From Caprimulgus europaeus (lineage: Eukaryota; Chordata; Aves; Caprimulgiformes; Caprimulgidae), in assembly GCA_907165065.1 (NCBI GenBank), contig OU015534.1, positions 14,577,686 through 14,641,685 of the forward strand: DNA of 64,000 bases. Reading direction: 5' to 3'. The notes below the pieces were generated by a model. That model was not told where the DNA came from. It made no database searches and worked only from the letters and a program-made list of their open reading frames with translations. The position numbers were made by a program, and so were the translations under genes. This document shows, one piece after another, positions 11,750 through 23,475 of this stretch (position 1 is the first letter of the stretch; each line of letters begins with the position of its first letter).

Positions 11750-12458
11750 ATCCAAGTAAAGTAAGACCTAACTAAATGAATTCTCAAAGAATTACTTTAA
11801 GTTCACAATATAGTCCTTGTTGTTTCTTAAGACAGAAGAAATTTGCTTCAGTTAGGGAAATTAACCCTACAGTAGCAACTCATTTCTTCTTACCAGAAAT
11901 AATCACAATTGAAGAGATCAGTATTGCTATTTTGAAATATATTCTGATAGAACAGAATTTTGAATCACAGTGAGAATAAAACCAACTATTTTGAAGGAGT
12001 TGGTCAAAATCAATTAACAATTAACCAAACATTAATGCCTTTTGTTCTAGCTGGCAATAAGTAATTAGCCACTAGTTGGGACCATATGTCACGTATCTGC
12101 TATGGAAATTAAAATGCCTGACAAAGGAAATTAGAGTGACTGGGGTCAGTGATTATATTGAGCCAACTGAGCATGGGCCAGGTGTGGAATTATTGCTGGA
12201 GGTGACTTAGAAATCTCTTTATACCCACATATCAAGAGAAGGTGTAGTGTGAAGGAAATTTTTAGGGTGGCATGTGGTTGGTATGCAAGAAATCTGTTCC
12301 AAACTATGAGAAAGGTAGTTCCCTAGGTACAGCCTTCAACCTTAGATTCGCTGACTCTAAGAGAAACAGCATGGAGGGTGGACTAGAGAGGAGTGGAGAG
12401 GAGAGGAGTGGAGACACCACAGCCACTCCAGAGGAGAACTTGATGGTACTGTGGAACT
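11750..12458. other. unique non-coding sequence, GA-rich near the end
   Basis: No gene is recognised. At 12386-12414 there is an imperfect GGAGTGGAGA/GGAGA purine tract. The open frame spanning it (12272-12463) takes its Glu/Arg-rich composition from this tract and is not credible as a gene. Confidence 0.5.
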
Positions 12459-12740
12459 GTTAAGCCACGTGGATGCTACCCTGAGCCAGCAGTATCTCAT
12501 TACTTTGCCAAAACTGTCCTCAGTGGAACTTTGCTCACTATAATGTCATTATAATGCTAAACTACACCTCCATCTCAAAAGCTACCTGCCTCCAAGGTGC
12601 GACCACCCCTCACTGAGCAGGAGCTCCGAGTGTCCTCTGGTCTATACTTTTAAAAGCAAAGCGAGGAAATTTTACATTAATGATAATAAGGGTACATATG
12701 ACTAAAGTCACTCAAGCTCTACCTGAAAGTAAAAATTTAG

Positions 12741-12747
12741 TATAAAA
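12741..12747 (+). promoter_or_regulatory. TATA box of the probable LTR
   Basis: TATAAAA sits in an otherwise mixed sequence about 365 bp upstream of the AATAAA signal, in the position expected for an LTR U3/R boundary. Whether it is still active is unknown. Confidence 0.45.
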
Positions 12748-13106
12748 ATAGCATAAAAGAGGGGGGGATGTTAGGCAAGATGATACCATCACAGATAATT
12801 TGGGAAAATCCCATCACAAACCAACACCAACTTCTTGGACTAGTTGACAGGCTGAGCGTCTCTTGCCCCCTCATAGGAACGCCTATTGGGTGAGATTCAA
12901 ACCTTTCCCGGGAAACTTAGAAAATCTGTATAGAGTTCTTTTTCTTTTTCTTAACTTAATGTGTTTGTTGATTTATGTTCTTAAGTACACACACTTTGTT
13001 TTTCTTAACTTATTTGTAGATCCATGTTATTACATACGTGCCCTTATCTTTGCAGACAGTATATTTATCATCAGCAATCCAAAAAGAACTTGTACTCTGT
13101 TGCTTC

Positions 13107-13112
13107 AATAAA
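13107..13112 (+). terminator. polyadenylation signal of the probable LTR
   Basis: AATAAA within 'gcttcaataaactgcacc', the common arrangement at the R/U5 boundary of ERV LTRs. Confidence 0.5.
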
Positions 13113-13129
13113 CTGCACCATTCATTAAT

Positions 13130-13312
13130 CCAGTCATGATAGTCTTCATTGAATATGACCAAGCGTGGCTGTGCTAGTTCATTTAAACACAACTGGAGTG
13201 GAGGTGCATTGCACTATTAGTGTATCCAGCCATGACAGTTCTCATTGAATGTGACCAAGTGGCCATGCTAGTTTATTGGATGCGACTGGGCTGATAGTGC
13301 TGAATTGGGCAT
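13130..13312 (+). repeat. imperfect 96-bp tandem duplication inside the LTR end
   Basis: Copy A starts at 13130 (ccagtcatgatagtcttcat) and copy B at 13226 (ccagccatgacagttctcat). Both continue with 'tgaatRtgaccaag', a 'tggc...tgctagtt' segment, and 'aYRcRactggR'. Spacing is 96 bp. The copies differ at many positions, so the duplication is old, and it lies just downstream of AATAAA, in the position of U5. Confidence 0.8.
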
Positions 13313-15480
13313 CACTCAGAATCTAAGTCCAGCTGGCCCTCTGATATCTGAGGATAAGCTGGAATGCAAGGGGGTTTATTATCTGCAAAATCTCTCTGCC
13401 CTTTAATGCAACACCAGGTTAGTGAATGTGTATTGCTTATTATATTTTGGTGATATGTGCTTGGAGCTAAGGGAGCAAGGTCCTGCAAGGGATGTGAGGA
13501 GAGAAGGGTCCTTCCATAAATGCAATAGTGCACATGCAGAGGGAGCTCTGCTAGAGCAAGCAGGGAAGCTACTGTGTGAGAATAGGGGAGAAGATACATG
13601 GCCAAGTCTACAAGGTAATAGCAAGGGACAGATTTTTCTAGGGACTTAGTGATTACTGTGGAGAGTTTGGGCAACCTTTAAAGCCACTAAAAGAGAGAAG
13701 AATTGGTCCCATGAGGACAGACTCACAGGGAAAAGATTGGTTTCCTGTCTTTCTTATTCAGTCTCTCCCTTGTGGCATGTCTGGGGTTTCTTTATCTGAA
13801 GTGTTTTCTATTTTATAGTTTTGTTGCCTCTTCTTAGTGGCCTTTTATTTTATAGCTGGGAAGCCATCTAGGTGTTTTATGTGCCTACTTTAAGGAAAAA
13901 GGGCAGGCAGTTCCATGCATAGCTCTAGCAGGCATGTAGTCCCACTACTACGTTTCTTTTCATTGGTGCATCTCATATAGTTAAGCAGTGAGAAAGTATC
14001 CTATGAAAAGTTACTCTCTGAAGAACAAAGGTGAAAGATTTTTCCCTGGGGTGGGGCAGCAACTTTCTCTTCTGAGATATGATACTGCAAGGATGAGAAA
14101 AAGTGCTCTAGATGCTGGGCAGGTTGACTGAATACATGTAGGTGACTCAGTGAGATGTGAGATATTTAATTCACCTCCTAAAAAAGTAGATTCAATTATG
14201 TTTCAAAATACTTATTTTCTGTTTCTTGTTTTTTTGTTGTGTTTTTTGTTGGGTTTTTTTAGTGGTAAAATGGCCTATGAACTGTGAGCCAATCAGCAGA
14301 AATGTTAGTTTGATTCCTGCCAAAAGTGGTTTTAAATACAGAAATTTGCCAAGTTATTCCTTATTGTAAATAGAAAATACAGTGGGGAAAAAAAAAAAAA
14401 AAAAAAAAAAACAAAAAAACCCCCAACATGGCAAAGTATAACATATTTATGTCATAACTATTTAAATTATTGCCATAAATTGTATATCATTTGTTGTCTG
14501 AAATAACAGCAAGTAACTGAAACTGATGTAAGGAAAAAGGAGGTTCTCTTCTATATAATTTCTATCACTTTATTAAATATCTCTGCCTTACTATATTGTA
14601 ACACTAGCACTGACTAGTATTACATTGCAACCTAATGTAGGTGACATCATGCACCAAGACACATGTGACTTAAAGAAAAAAATGGGGCTAAAATAAATCA
14701 GCCCTTACTACAAGGTCTGTTTAGCAGGATTATAAAAGGAAAACTTTTTTCTTAAATTACAATAAACCGTAGTCCATCCTCTGATTCTGTGGCTGAAGGT
14801 GCAAAGAGAAGCATCTGCACAGGTTTTGTTCTACAGAGAGATTCCTCTAAAGGTGACCCTTGCACACAAACCAGTCCCTTGACACTCACTCATTGCAGTT
14901 CAAGAGCCTCAGCTTCACAGCTTATTCTTTCAAAAATGCTCAGGCTCTGTCAAGAGCTAAGGTGCCTGAGAGAAACTTCAGGTAGGAGTAATGATGCTTC
15001 CTTGAAGTGAAGCAGCACCTGAGGAGAGTAGCTCCTTCTCACAGAGGATTACATAGCCCGTGCTTCTCCTTACATGAAGCCAGCTGTGCTGCCTGGTGTT
15101 TGAGGTGGCACTGGGCATAACCCAGGTTATTTTGGCTAGCACGTGGATTGACTTTATGTCAACGTTCATCTCCAGTATCTAGTTGATACACTGAGGGTAT
15201 CAAAGGTTGGTCTCACAGCTAGACATCTTCAAAAGAATAGTGAGATTACTGTTGGCCTTGATGGTATGTGGACAGAAGTGTAGGTCAGATGGGCAGGAGA
15301 TCCTAAGGTGGAGGGAAGTCCACTAAAGAAATGTGCTGGAGAGCAGGGAGAGCTGCCTGGATATGCCAGACCCCCTTTGTCTGATGGATATGAAGTTTTT
15401 GTGACGTTTTTGTTAAAACATCTTTGGTCTTCTGTGTTTTATAGTGAGAACTGAGTAGGGTCTAGTGTGTGTGGTAGTTG
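13313..15480. other. unique non-coding sequence with a long poly(A)
   Basis: No gene is recognised. About 13440-13650 is locally richer in purines and G+C and open on both strands, but shows no family features. 14222-14262 is a T/G tract. An A24 run at 14388-14411 continues as C, A7, C5. I see no transposon body upstream of the poly(A) that would make it a retroposon tail. Confidence 0.55.
14388..14424. repeat. poly(A) tract, A24-C-A7-C5
   Basis: An uninterrupted run of 24 A, then C, seven A and five C. Homopolymer low-complexity sequence; length in an assembly is unreliable. Confidence 0.95.
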
Positions 15481-15638
15481 TGGAGTGTTGTGGAGCCTCC
15501 ATCTCTGGAGATGTTCAAAACCTGCCTGGACACTTTCCTTTGCCACCTGCTGTAGGGATCCTGCTTTGGCAGGGGGGTGGGACTAGATGATCTCCTGGGG
15601 TCCATTCCAACCCCTACCATTCTGTGATCCTGTGATTC
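15481..15638 (+). mobile_element. CR1 LINE 3' end (copy 3)
   Basis: A 5'-truncated CR1 in plus orientation. It has the last coding part of ORF2, a stop, and a short 3' untranslated region with 'ggactagatgatctcc' and 'cattccaacccctaccattc'. It ends in the CR1-specific tail 'attctgtgatcctgtgattc'. The retrovirus-like LTR on the other strand begins directly after the tail. Confidence 0.93.
15487..15555 (+). pseudogene. CR1 ORF2 C-terminal remnant
   Basis: Reading from 15487, the frame gives VVEPPSLEMFKTC followed by LDTFLCHLL and a TAG stop at 15553-15555. This is the CR1 ORF2 C-terminus. It matches the same segment of the copy at 4561 ('[22 protein letters not shown]'). Only about 22 codons remain, with no start and no RT domain. 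Confidence 0.9.
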
Positions 15639-16252
15639 ACTTGACTAGTGGCCAAACACAGCTGCTTGCTCACTCTCCCCACCCCCACAGGTAATAAGAG
15701 AGAGAATCGGAAGGATAAGGAGACTCGTAGGTTGAAATAAGAACGATTTAATATTTTAAATACAATAAAAATAAAATAATAAATATATTATTATAATTAT
15801 TTATTATTATTATTATTAAATATGCAAATGAGTGATATACAGTGCAACTGCTCACCAACCACTGACCAAGCCTGTCCCACTCTCAAATAACAATCCCAGA
15901 GGAGTTACAACCCCAAAAACCAAAAACCGCAATCCCAGAAGAGCGAGAGCCCAAGTGAGAGCCCTCATGAGAGACAGTCATTAACATATAGAACACGACA
16001 TTATATGATCTGGAATAACCCATTGGCATATCCAAATGTCAATTTTCCTTACTAGTTTTAATATTTCTGGCTCCTCTTAGACTTTGCACACGTAGACTAG
16101 CAAAACACAAAGTCTTTCAACTTTCAGCAACAACTGAAAACATCGGTATGTTACCAACGTTCTCATAACAAATCCCATGCTGAAACCAAAACAAAGCACT
16201 ATTCTAGCTACCAGAAAGAAAACTATCTCTATCTCAGACAAAAAACAGGACA
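15639..16252 (-). mobile_element. avian endogenous retrovirus solo LTR
   Basis: On the minus strand the 5' end at 16252 reads TGTCCTGTTTTTTGTC, then 'gagatagttttctttctggt' and a 'agtgctttgttttggtttca' block, characteristic of a widespread avian ERV LTR. Further on come a 'tggtgagcagttgcactgta' segment and an AT-rich ATT-repeat region containing AATAAA-like words (plus 15745-15825). The end is 'caacctacgagtctcctta', 'ccttccgattctctct', a G-rich patch and 'gagtgagcaagcagctgtg'. The order agrees with the family throughout. The last bases of the 3' end, expected to end ...CA, look eroded against the CR1 tail. No internal retroviral genes are present on either side. Confidence 0.85.
15745..15826. 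repeat. AT-rich / (ATT)n tract inside the LTR
   Basis: Almost pure A/T sequence dominated by TTATTATTATT and AAATAATAAAT words. It is an intrinsic part of this LTR family near its polyadenylation region and has probably expanded by slippage. Confidence 0.9.
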
Positions 16253-19200
16253 AGTGTCATTAATGTCTTCTTTAAATAACTATAGACTTGATTATTAAGA
16301 GAAAAGGAGGAGGAACAGTTGTAGTGAAGCTCACAGGAACAAGGAAAAAAAAATGAGATGGAAAGCAAGTGAGATCCCTTATGCTGATTTCAGCAATGGA
16401 AGGAAGGAATACTGGAGGTGCCCCAGCAGCCCTGCAGAGCTCTGATCACTGCAGCACCTCAGCTAGATCCTGCTTAACACTTACATGTCCTTAACAGACA
16501 TATGAACTACACACCCAGTGAACTACATGAAAGTTTAATCAGAGAAGGAAGACTGTATCACCTGATATACCAGCATCCGTCCTGCTGGAATAGCCTGGGG
16601 CAGGTAGATTTGCTAATCTTAATTATTCCAGTTTCCCAAGTTACCGTTTTCTTGTATCTCCCTCTCATTTGTACAGTTTCCTGTTGATTAGTTCTGCTTT
16701 ATACCCCCCTGGTTTCAGGGGTTTGTTTTGTTCTTAGTTGCAGTTGGGAAATTAAGAAAGTTTGCTCATTTTTGAGCACAAAAATAGTTTAATCTCATTT
16801 TCTTCCCTGGGTGTGGCTTGCTCTGTTATTAAAATTTTGTTAGGAACACAAACATAAACCCCTTTCCTATGTATTGTTTGGCAGAGGGAAGCAGTGGATC
16901 CAGCATTCTTCCACAGCTGAGGAAACTGTCTTGGGGCTCAGGATTTTTTAATAAACTATGCGAATAGTTGCTCATGTAAATGTTCTACTTTAATTATTGA
17001 TGGGATTTCCATCCTCCTAATATTATACTTAAGGCACTTTTCTTAGTTATTTTGTATTTATCACTCTGTCCAATATATAAAGAGAATATACATATTTCTC
17101 ACTGTCCTTTTCCATCTGCAAGAAACAACACATCAAGTGTTGGTCAGCAAGAGAATAGAAACAAAAAAGCATTGGTGTCTGTTGAAAAGTTTTTGCTTTC
17201 CCAGCAGGAACCTTTGCTTGGTTTATGCTTTATTATTTCAATTAATTGGGCAACCATATAACCCAAATATTAGTTAGCTTACAACAATGTTGAATTTATA
17301 TGAGTCCCCAATTTTACCTTAAAAAGTGAAGTATTCTGTCAGTGATTTTACAAGAGCAGACAAGCATGAAATTAATTTTATGTATTAGCACTAGGTAAGC
17401 TTGCAGCTTGCTAACATTGGTAGGAAATTTTACTAGAACTGTAATATAAGGCTGCGGGGATTTTTCCCCCTTCAGCTAGGTGAATTTCTTCAGCAATTCA
17501 AACCTCTAATAACTTTTTAAATAGGGTATCTAAATTTCTACACTGGGACTTCCAAATCTAATTCTACTCTGCCTCTTTGTGTGTGTGTAGCTGTGATATA
17601 GAATATATTTTTGTATATTATTATGGCACTGTATAGTTAGGCTTGTGCCATGTTGGGAAGTTTAGACTCACTGAATTAGGGAAAGCTTGTTTTAAAGCTC
17701 AGTTTAAGACTGTGAAAGTAGAGTTGAATAAATATGGAGATGGTTGTCCACTATCCTAGTATATCAGATCCTGTTTTAAAGCAAATGAACTGCCAGTACA
17801 GTAGAGCTCAGGATATTCTTCAGAAACAGCTGTTACCCTCATTCCATGGATACTTGAGGGAGAGGTTTGTATTCTGTGACTGATTTCTACCCACTGGATG
17901 GCTTGATTCACCCTGACACAGCTGCAGCTGGAAACATCTGAACCTGAGAACCACTATATCCTTGTTATATCTTTCTTTTCAAGCCCTTATTTATATGATT
18001 ACCTACTTGTATGCATTCTAGTATAACCAATCTAGGAATTTGCTCTGCAAGTTGAACACCGGATTGTGTTTTTATACCACTGCGTTTCTACCATGATGTA
18101 CTTTGATAACATCTGTCTTTCAGCAATAAAGCAAGCAGGCCCAAATTTAACAGTAGATCAAGAAGTACATGTAACTTGCTACTACGGTGTACCTTTGAAT
18201 ATTTAATTACAGCACATAAGGACTTGTGGTAGGTCTAGGCATGGTACTAGACAACTTCCAATAAAGTTGTATAATCTCATCTTTTTATTTTTTCTTGAAA
18301 AGATAAAGTAAAATAAAATTATTTTCTGCCTTTCATTGTAAATTAGAATTTTTAATTATGTGGCCGTCATTTAACATGCTAATTATGATATATTATTTTA
18401 CAGACCATTAGACATGCCTATAAAAATGTGTCTTAAGTTCTAAGCCTTTTAACTTGTTGAGACTTAGTATTCCCTAGTACTTGCTTAGGACTGGTAATTG
18501 GCATTCAGAGGGGTAGCAGAATGCACCTGCCATTCTGACCACTGGTGACCTTCACTATGAATTAACTGCAAAATCCATGTCAGGCAGTTAATTGAACAAA
18601 GCTGTGAACTTGTAAGTGGTAATGGTTATGATTAGTGTATAACATGCCATAACAGTAATGATGTAATCTTGGTATCAAGAGACTTAGGGTTGAAGTCTTG
18701 GGGGTTATATATGCCAAATTAAAGAGGGGATAAATGACAAGTGGGAATCTTGAAAGAGGGAAAGGAATCCTTCTTCTCTTCTTTCCAAAGACTCTAAAGC
18801 TAAAAATGTTTAATTGGATTTGAGAGGTTGGTGAACTTTTTATTCCCATCAAAGTGCTTCATCTGTCTTTAAGGTAGAAAGAACTGTCAGTAGCCTTTTC
18901 ATCTGGGCAGGGAGAGGTATTTGTCACTTGTGGCTGGAGGTGAGGAGTAGCATTAAAATGACTTGGTTTTGTTGTTGTTTCAGGGAGCCGAAGAACATCC
19001 GTGACTCACTGGAGCACATGCTGTGCGTAGTATGTATGTGTGGACTGGCTCTATATACTGTTTTTTTGTTGCATACTTTCATAGCCATAACAGTAGCAAG
19101 ATTAGTGATGCAAAGCTGCTCAAGCTTTCTTTAGACTTTACATTTTTGTATACTGGTGACAAATATGAACTGAACAACCAGAAAAAGACATTGAGTAAGG

Positions 19201-21295
19201 TTGATGTGGAGATATCTAAGCATAGCCTGCATGCAAGGAGGAAAAGCTTTTGTAAACTGGATGGATCCTGCTGGGCTTTTAGCTTTAGAGCCCACAGATA
19301 AAAAGAAACTTGTCTTTTGTGAAATTTGCTTCTGATTCCATGTCCTGTTTATATGCTTGTTAGAATATGACATCTTGCAAATGTACTCTGCAAGGCATGT
19401 TGCTGAACCAATAAATGAGAGAAATGAAGCCTTTCATGGCCGTTGTATCGGGCCAGTAACCAGCCTGCTCATGAGTTGAAATGGAGCATATGTCCAGAAA
19501 TGCAAAGGAAGGCTTTGCAAAGTGCTGCCAGTCTAGTTTAAGCATAACATTCTCAGTTTAGCAACAGTTGTACTACTGAATCACAAAAATAATATTTCAA
19601 AAACCTGCATATTTACACTAACAGATTAATTATGTAAATTATATTTAATATGAATGAATTACAGGAACTGAATTTAACTAGAGTTTAGGAAGAGTAATGG
19701 AGTAATAATCCAGCTATTAAATGGTCAAAGAACTGCATCTCAGGAATTATATTAACCTTACTAGTAATTTAGTGCATCATAATGAATTTAGGCTTTCTCA
19801 TGTCAGTACATTTGGCACCTAGCTGTAATAAAATTCACATTCTAGCAAGAGAGAGTAAGACATAAGCATACGCCTTCTTTGTGTAATCCACACGAAAGTT
19901 GCATTGTCGTTGTTTTAGTGCATACAAATGCATGTGTTGAGTAACATTACTAGATTGTACGCCTGTATGTTTACACCAAAAGTATAAATTAAGCACTAGT
20001 TAACATGATGAATCCACTCACATGTATTATGGGAACACAGATAAACTTGCTGTAGCCATAGTCTTTCTAGTTGTTATCACCAGAGTGAGGATGGTGTTTG
20101 TATCAAATGTTTTAATTTTTTCCCCAAACACATTCCTTGTGCATTATTTGATTCAAAAAGTATAAGGCAGTATATGGTTTTCTATGCTCCCAAACTTAAC
20201 TCCAGCTTTTTTCCTTTTTGCTGAAGTTATTGCAGTTCCATGAGGTCTTGGTACATCTTGTAATGCAAGATCCTAAATAAATAGCTCACTCTTTGGTCTT
20301 GTTTCCGAGTGAAATTAGTTTAGTGCAGTTATGCTGCATGTCTTTTTGAAACCTTGGCAAATTTGATTGAAACTGACATATGTTTTCACAAATTATGGAT
20401 GGAAAAAGTAATTTAATATAGGTCTTGTGATGGTAAGGGACCAAGTAGAAGAGAGAGTCTGTTAGCAGCTCCTTGAAGGTAAAGATCATATGGATCCCAT
20501 ATGAGGCATCAGAGAATCCAAAAAGAGAGGAGATTTAAAGATGTCTAGACCTGTGAGATTCTTCAGTCAGGGTCCATGTTGTCTTGAACATCCCAATCAA
20601 CTAATCTGTAGGAATCCAGGCTGTCCTAACTGCAGATCACAGAGCATCCCTTTCTTCAGTGGGTGTGTGCATCCTGTAAGGATTTCAAGGCCTTCAGTCA
20701 TAGAAGTGTGAAATTATGGTAGAGTAGAAGCTTAACATGGTAGGAGCTTGGAAAGCTGAGTGCTATTCAAGACTGGGACTAGAAGGCCACAACCAAAGCT
20801 AAAAAAGATATTTAAAAGAAAATGAATGCCTCAGGCCAAACCTGAAAGCTCGAAGAAACTTTTTGTCTCTTTAAAGCACGGGATTCAGAAGATTTCTTTC
20901 AAAAATATTATGCAAAGCTATAAAAGGGTAATTCAATGTCCAGAAGCCCCATCATTTTTGGCCTGTGTAACGCATGCACACAGACAAATATTCAATTTTT
21001 ACACTCTAACAGAATCCAAGTCCATTACTTCTGTGTGTTCAGACAAACCTTTTGGCTTCTCTGCTTTGTTAACAGATATGGTACTGTTATCTGTGGTTGA
21101 TAATTTTTCTAATATTTAAATTTTACATCATTTAGTTGCCCATATAATAGCAAATATCATAACTGTTAAATACAGTGAGATGACCTCTAGAGAATCTGGA
21201 TCTCAATAGTAATTGTACCACTAATGAAAGATTTTTCAGAGCCAATGTCTTTGTCCTTAGGACAAATGTCTGTGTTTGACAAAGTTCATTTTTGG
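16253..21295. other. unique AT-rich non-coding sequence
   Basis: No gene or mobile element is recognised over about 5 kb. There is a short TG run near 17578-17590. A small segment at 18984-19022 follows a good polypyrimidine/AG site and is noted separately as a finding. Open frames here (60-97 codons) have no recognisable domains. Confidence 0.55.
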
Positions 21296-21299
21296 TTTA

Positions 21300-21385
21300 A
21301 TTTCCATCTCTGCACTAGGGTTTGAATCCCTGATTCTGATTCTGCCAAGCACTGAGCTCACCATGTGAAATTCTTCTGCTGTTGT
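21300..21385 (+). repeat. possible tRNA-derived SINE (MIR-like) head
   Basis: GGTTTGAATCC at 21319-21329 is a near-perfect RNA polymerase III box B (GGTTCGAATCC). It is followed by 'ctgattctgccaagcact', similar to MIR '...cggctctgccacttact', and 'ctcaccatgtgaaattc' in the place of 'agctgtgtgaccttg'. Box A is not clear. The assignment is tentative. Confidence 0.33.
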
Positions 21386-23430
21386 CACAGGTGAGAGCCG
21401 AGGGCACTCAGCACCTGGCAGGAACTGGCACTTTGATGGCAAGCAGGGATATTGCAAAGCAGGATTAAAGTGCACTTGCTGACAGAGCTGTTTGAAGAAG
21501 CTTTCAGAGTACCTGCCCATGCTGTGCCTGACTCTAGGACTTTGTTATCAGTCCCTCAACCTCATTAGCACAAAATTCCTTCTCAAAATTAAATAAACAA
21601 GAGACTATGACAGTGCTATCTATTTCCTGCAGCATGCCTAAGATATTCCCAAGTAATAAAATATAACATCTTACTGTTTTCTCCCACAGGGCAACTTAAA
21701 GAATATAGTTATTCTGGATGCCTTGCCCCAGAACGAAAAGAGAAAGGGTAAAACATTAAAACTGCCTGATGTTTCTTTAGTTTTCATTAAAACATAATTT
21801 GTTTGATTTTTTTTTCCCAAACCAAGAAAGCAGAGAGAAAACACAGTAAAATTAATGGTTTCAGGGTTTTGCTTGTTCTGAGAGGTTTTTGTTTTCATTA
21901 TATTTTGGTGATGACCATTATCATATTAAATCAAAAGGGGCAAGAGAACCATACATCCTATACAGATATTGGAATTGCCCCTTATCTTTTGGACTTAACC
22001 TTGAATAAAAAAATATTTCTTTGAACTGGTGGGTGAATTCAAATTTCTAGAGGCAAAAAACATTGACGAGGTAATTGGTTTTCTACAAAAACTTTCAAGA
22101 TTGAGAAGAAACCTTGCCATAATAAATGAAGTTATTTGCATGGAAAGGAAAATAAAAGGGAAAAAAAGAAACATGAAAAATTGAAAAACAAGTACTTTGA
22201 GAAATTTGCTACTTTCCTGTAATGATGAATCTGTAGTTTAGGAATATTGCATTCATTTTTAATAAAAATTTCATATGCACACTATTTGTGATAAAAGGCT
22301 ACTGGAGACATCTATTTTTTTATAGAAAAGGGAGTCTATTCCACTGATGATATAGAAACAGGGAAGTACTTTGGTATGGTTTAATGGTTATCATTGACCT
22401 TGAGCAAGAAAATAGGTTACTTCCCAAATTAACTTTAATGTTCACTAGCAGCCCTTCTATCCTAACAAGAACTGTACCCTCTTCACCTTAGCACATCACA
22501 CAGCCACTTTCCATAAAACTATTCCAGCTGAGACTCCTACCCCAAGATCCAAAGATTTGGTGAATTCATAACTGATTTGCTGTTGTTATTTGAACATCTT
22601 CCGTGTAATTTTGATACTGTAAAAATGAAGAATAGAATAAACTAGACAGATCAGGGAGTGGTACACGAGGAAAACTCTAGACTTCATTAAATTTAAGTTT
22701 CTTACATAAATAAAGTGCCTTAATTTACAGATTTTTTTTTTTTTTTTTTTTATGGCACCTATAAAACTGTATGCAGAAAGAGAAAATTTTCTCTTCCACA
22801 TCATATGCAAAGTTGCTGGTGCACGTGTGTCCACTGACTGGCTCAACGGCTTCTGCAACATCACTGGATAACTGCTAGAATCAATTTAAATCAAATTAAA
22901 TACATAAATCTAATTATCTGCTATTGTTTATAGAAATGAACCCTGAGGGATTTAACAGACAGGAAAGTGAAGTGTGAAAAAAGGCTTTGAAGTGGGTGGT
23001 TCTGTTCCATTGCCACTCAGTTTTCAGGTGTTCAAAACTACAGGAAATTAAAAAAAAAAATCACTACGAATGTCACACAGTAAATCATTACATCAGGCTT
23101 CTGATTAATTCTTTTTAGTTATTTATTTTGTGCGACAGTACCCCTCAGACTAAAAATTACTCATTCTTAACTGGAACATATTTAATATTTGAATTCCAAA
23201 AATAACATATAGTTTTAGTTTTCCCATTCTATCTCCTCTTCTCCACTATACATATTAGAAAATAAAAATTAAATTTATTTTTTTATTTCATTAATTACTA
23301 TTTGAAAGATGGTTTTGTCATGATTTTATCTGGTTTGAGTCTTTGACAATGTTATTTTTTTCTCATTCATTTCTCACGCATATAATTTCAAATTCTTCAA
23401 TAATTTAAGAACATCTTGGGGATTGTCTTC
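21386..23430. other. unique AT-rich non-coding sequence
   Basis: No gene is recognised. A T20 run lies at 22732-22751 and an A10 run near 23050. The minus-strand open frame at 22586-22864 crosses the T20 run and gains a lysine string from it, so it is not credible. Confidence 0.55.
22732..22751. repeat. poly(T) tract, T20
   Basis: Twenty consecutive T residues in unique sequence; homopolymer slippage tract. Confidence 0.95.
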
Positions 23431-23433
23431 TAA

Positions 23434-23475
23434 TAGTGTAAATCAGGAGTAAGTCAACTGAAGTTAATTTAAAAC
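23434..23475. repeat. relic of an old amniote repeat (TGAAGTCAATGG-core family)
   Basis: 'agtgtaaatcaggagtaagt' followed by 'caactgaagttaattt' resembles the scattered sauropsid relic 'gtgtaaatcaggagtaactccactgaagtcaatgg'. The flanks are no longer recognisable. Family recall only; several similar relics occur in this window. Confidence 0.42.

Larger units (their letters stand above)
12459..13312 (+). mobile_element. probable avian endogenous retrovirus LTR
   Basis: The stretch behaves as a plus-strand LTR. It has a TATA box (TATAAAA, 12741-12747) in 'tagtataaaaatagcataaa' and an AATAAA polyadenylation signal at 13107-13112 followed by 'ctgcacc'. Between them lies a more GC-rich R-like segment with CpGs (tgagcgtctcttgcccc, cattcccggg-like words). 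A possible 5' edge is TGTTAAG at 12459 and a possible 3' edge is near 'gggcatca' at about 13312. No retroviral coding sequence lies on either side, so it would be a solo LTR. It resembles avian ERVL-type LTRs from memory; class and exact ends are uncertain. Confidence 0.55.

Noticed and set aside
14388..14424. Poly(A) tract as the tail of a processed pseudogene
   Set aside because: No recognisable cDNA-like sequence upstream and no target duplication seen; kept only as a homopolymer.
13313..15480. Internal proviral region between the two LTR-like elements
   Set aside because: The LTRs are in opposite orientation, are different families, and the interval has no gag, pol or env-like reading frame.
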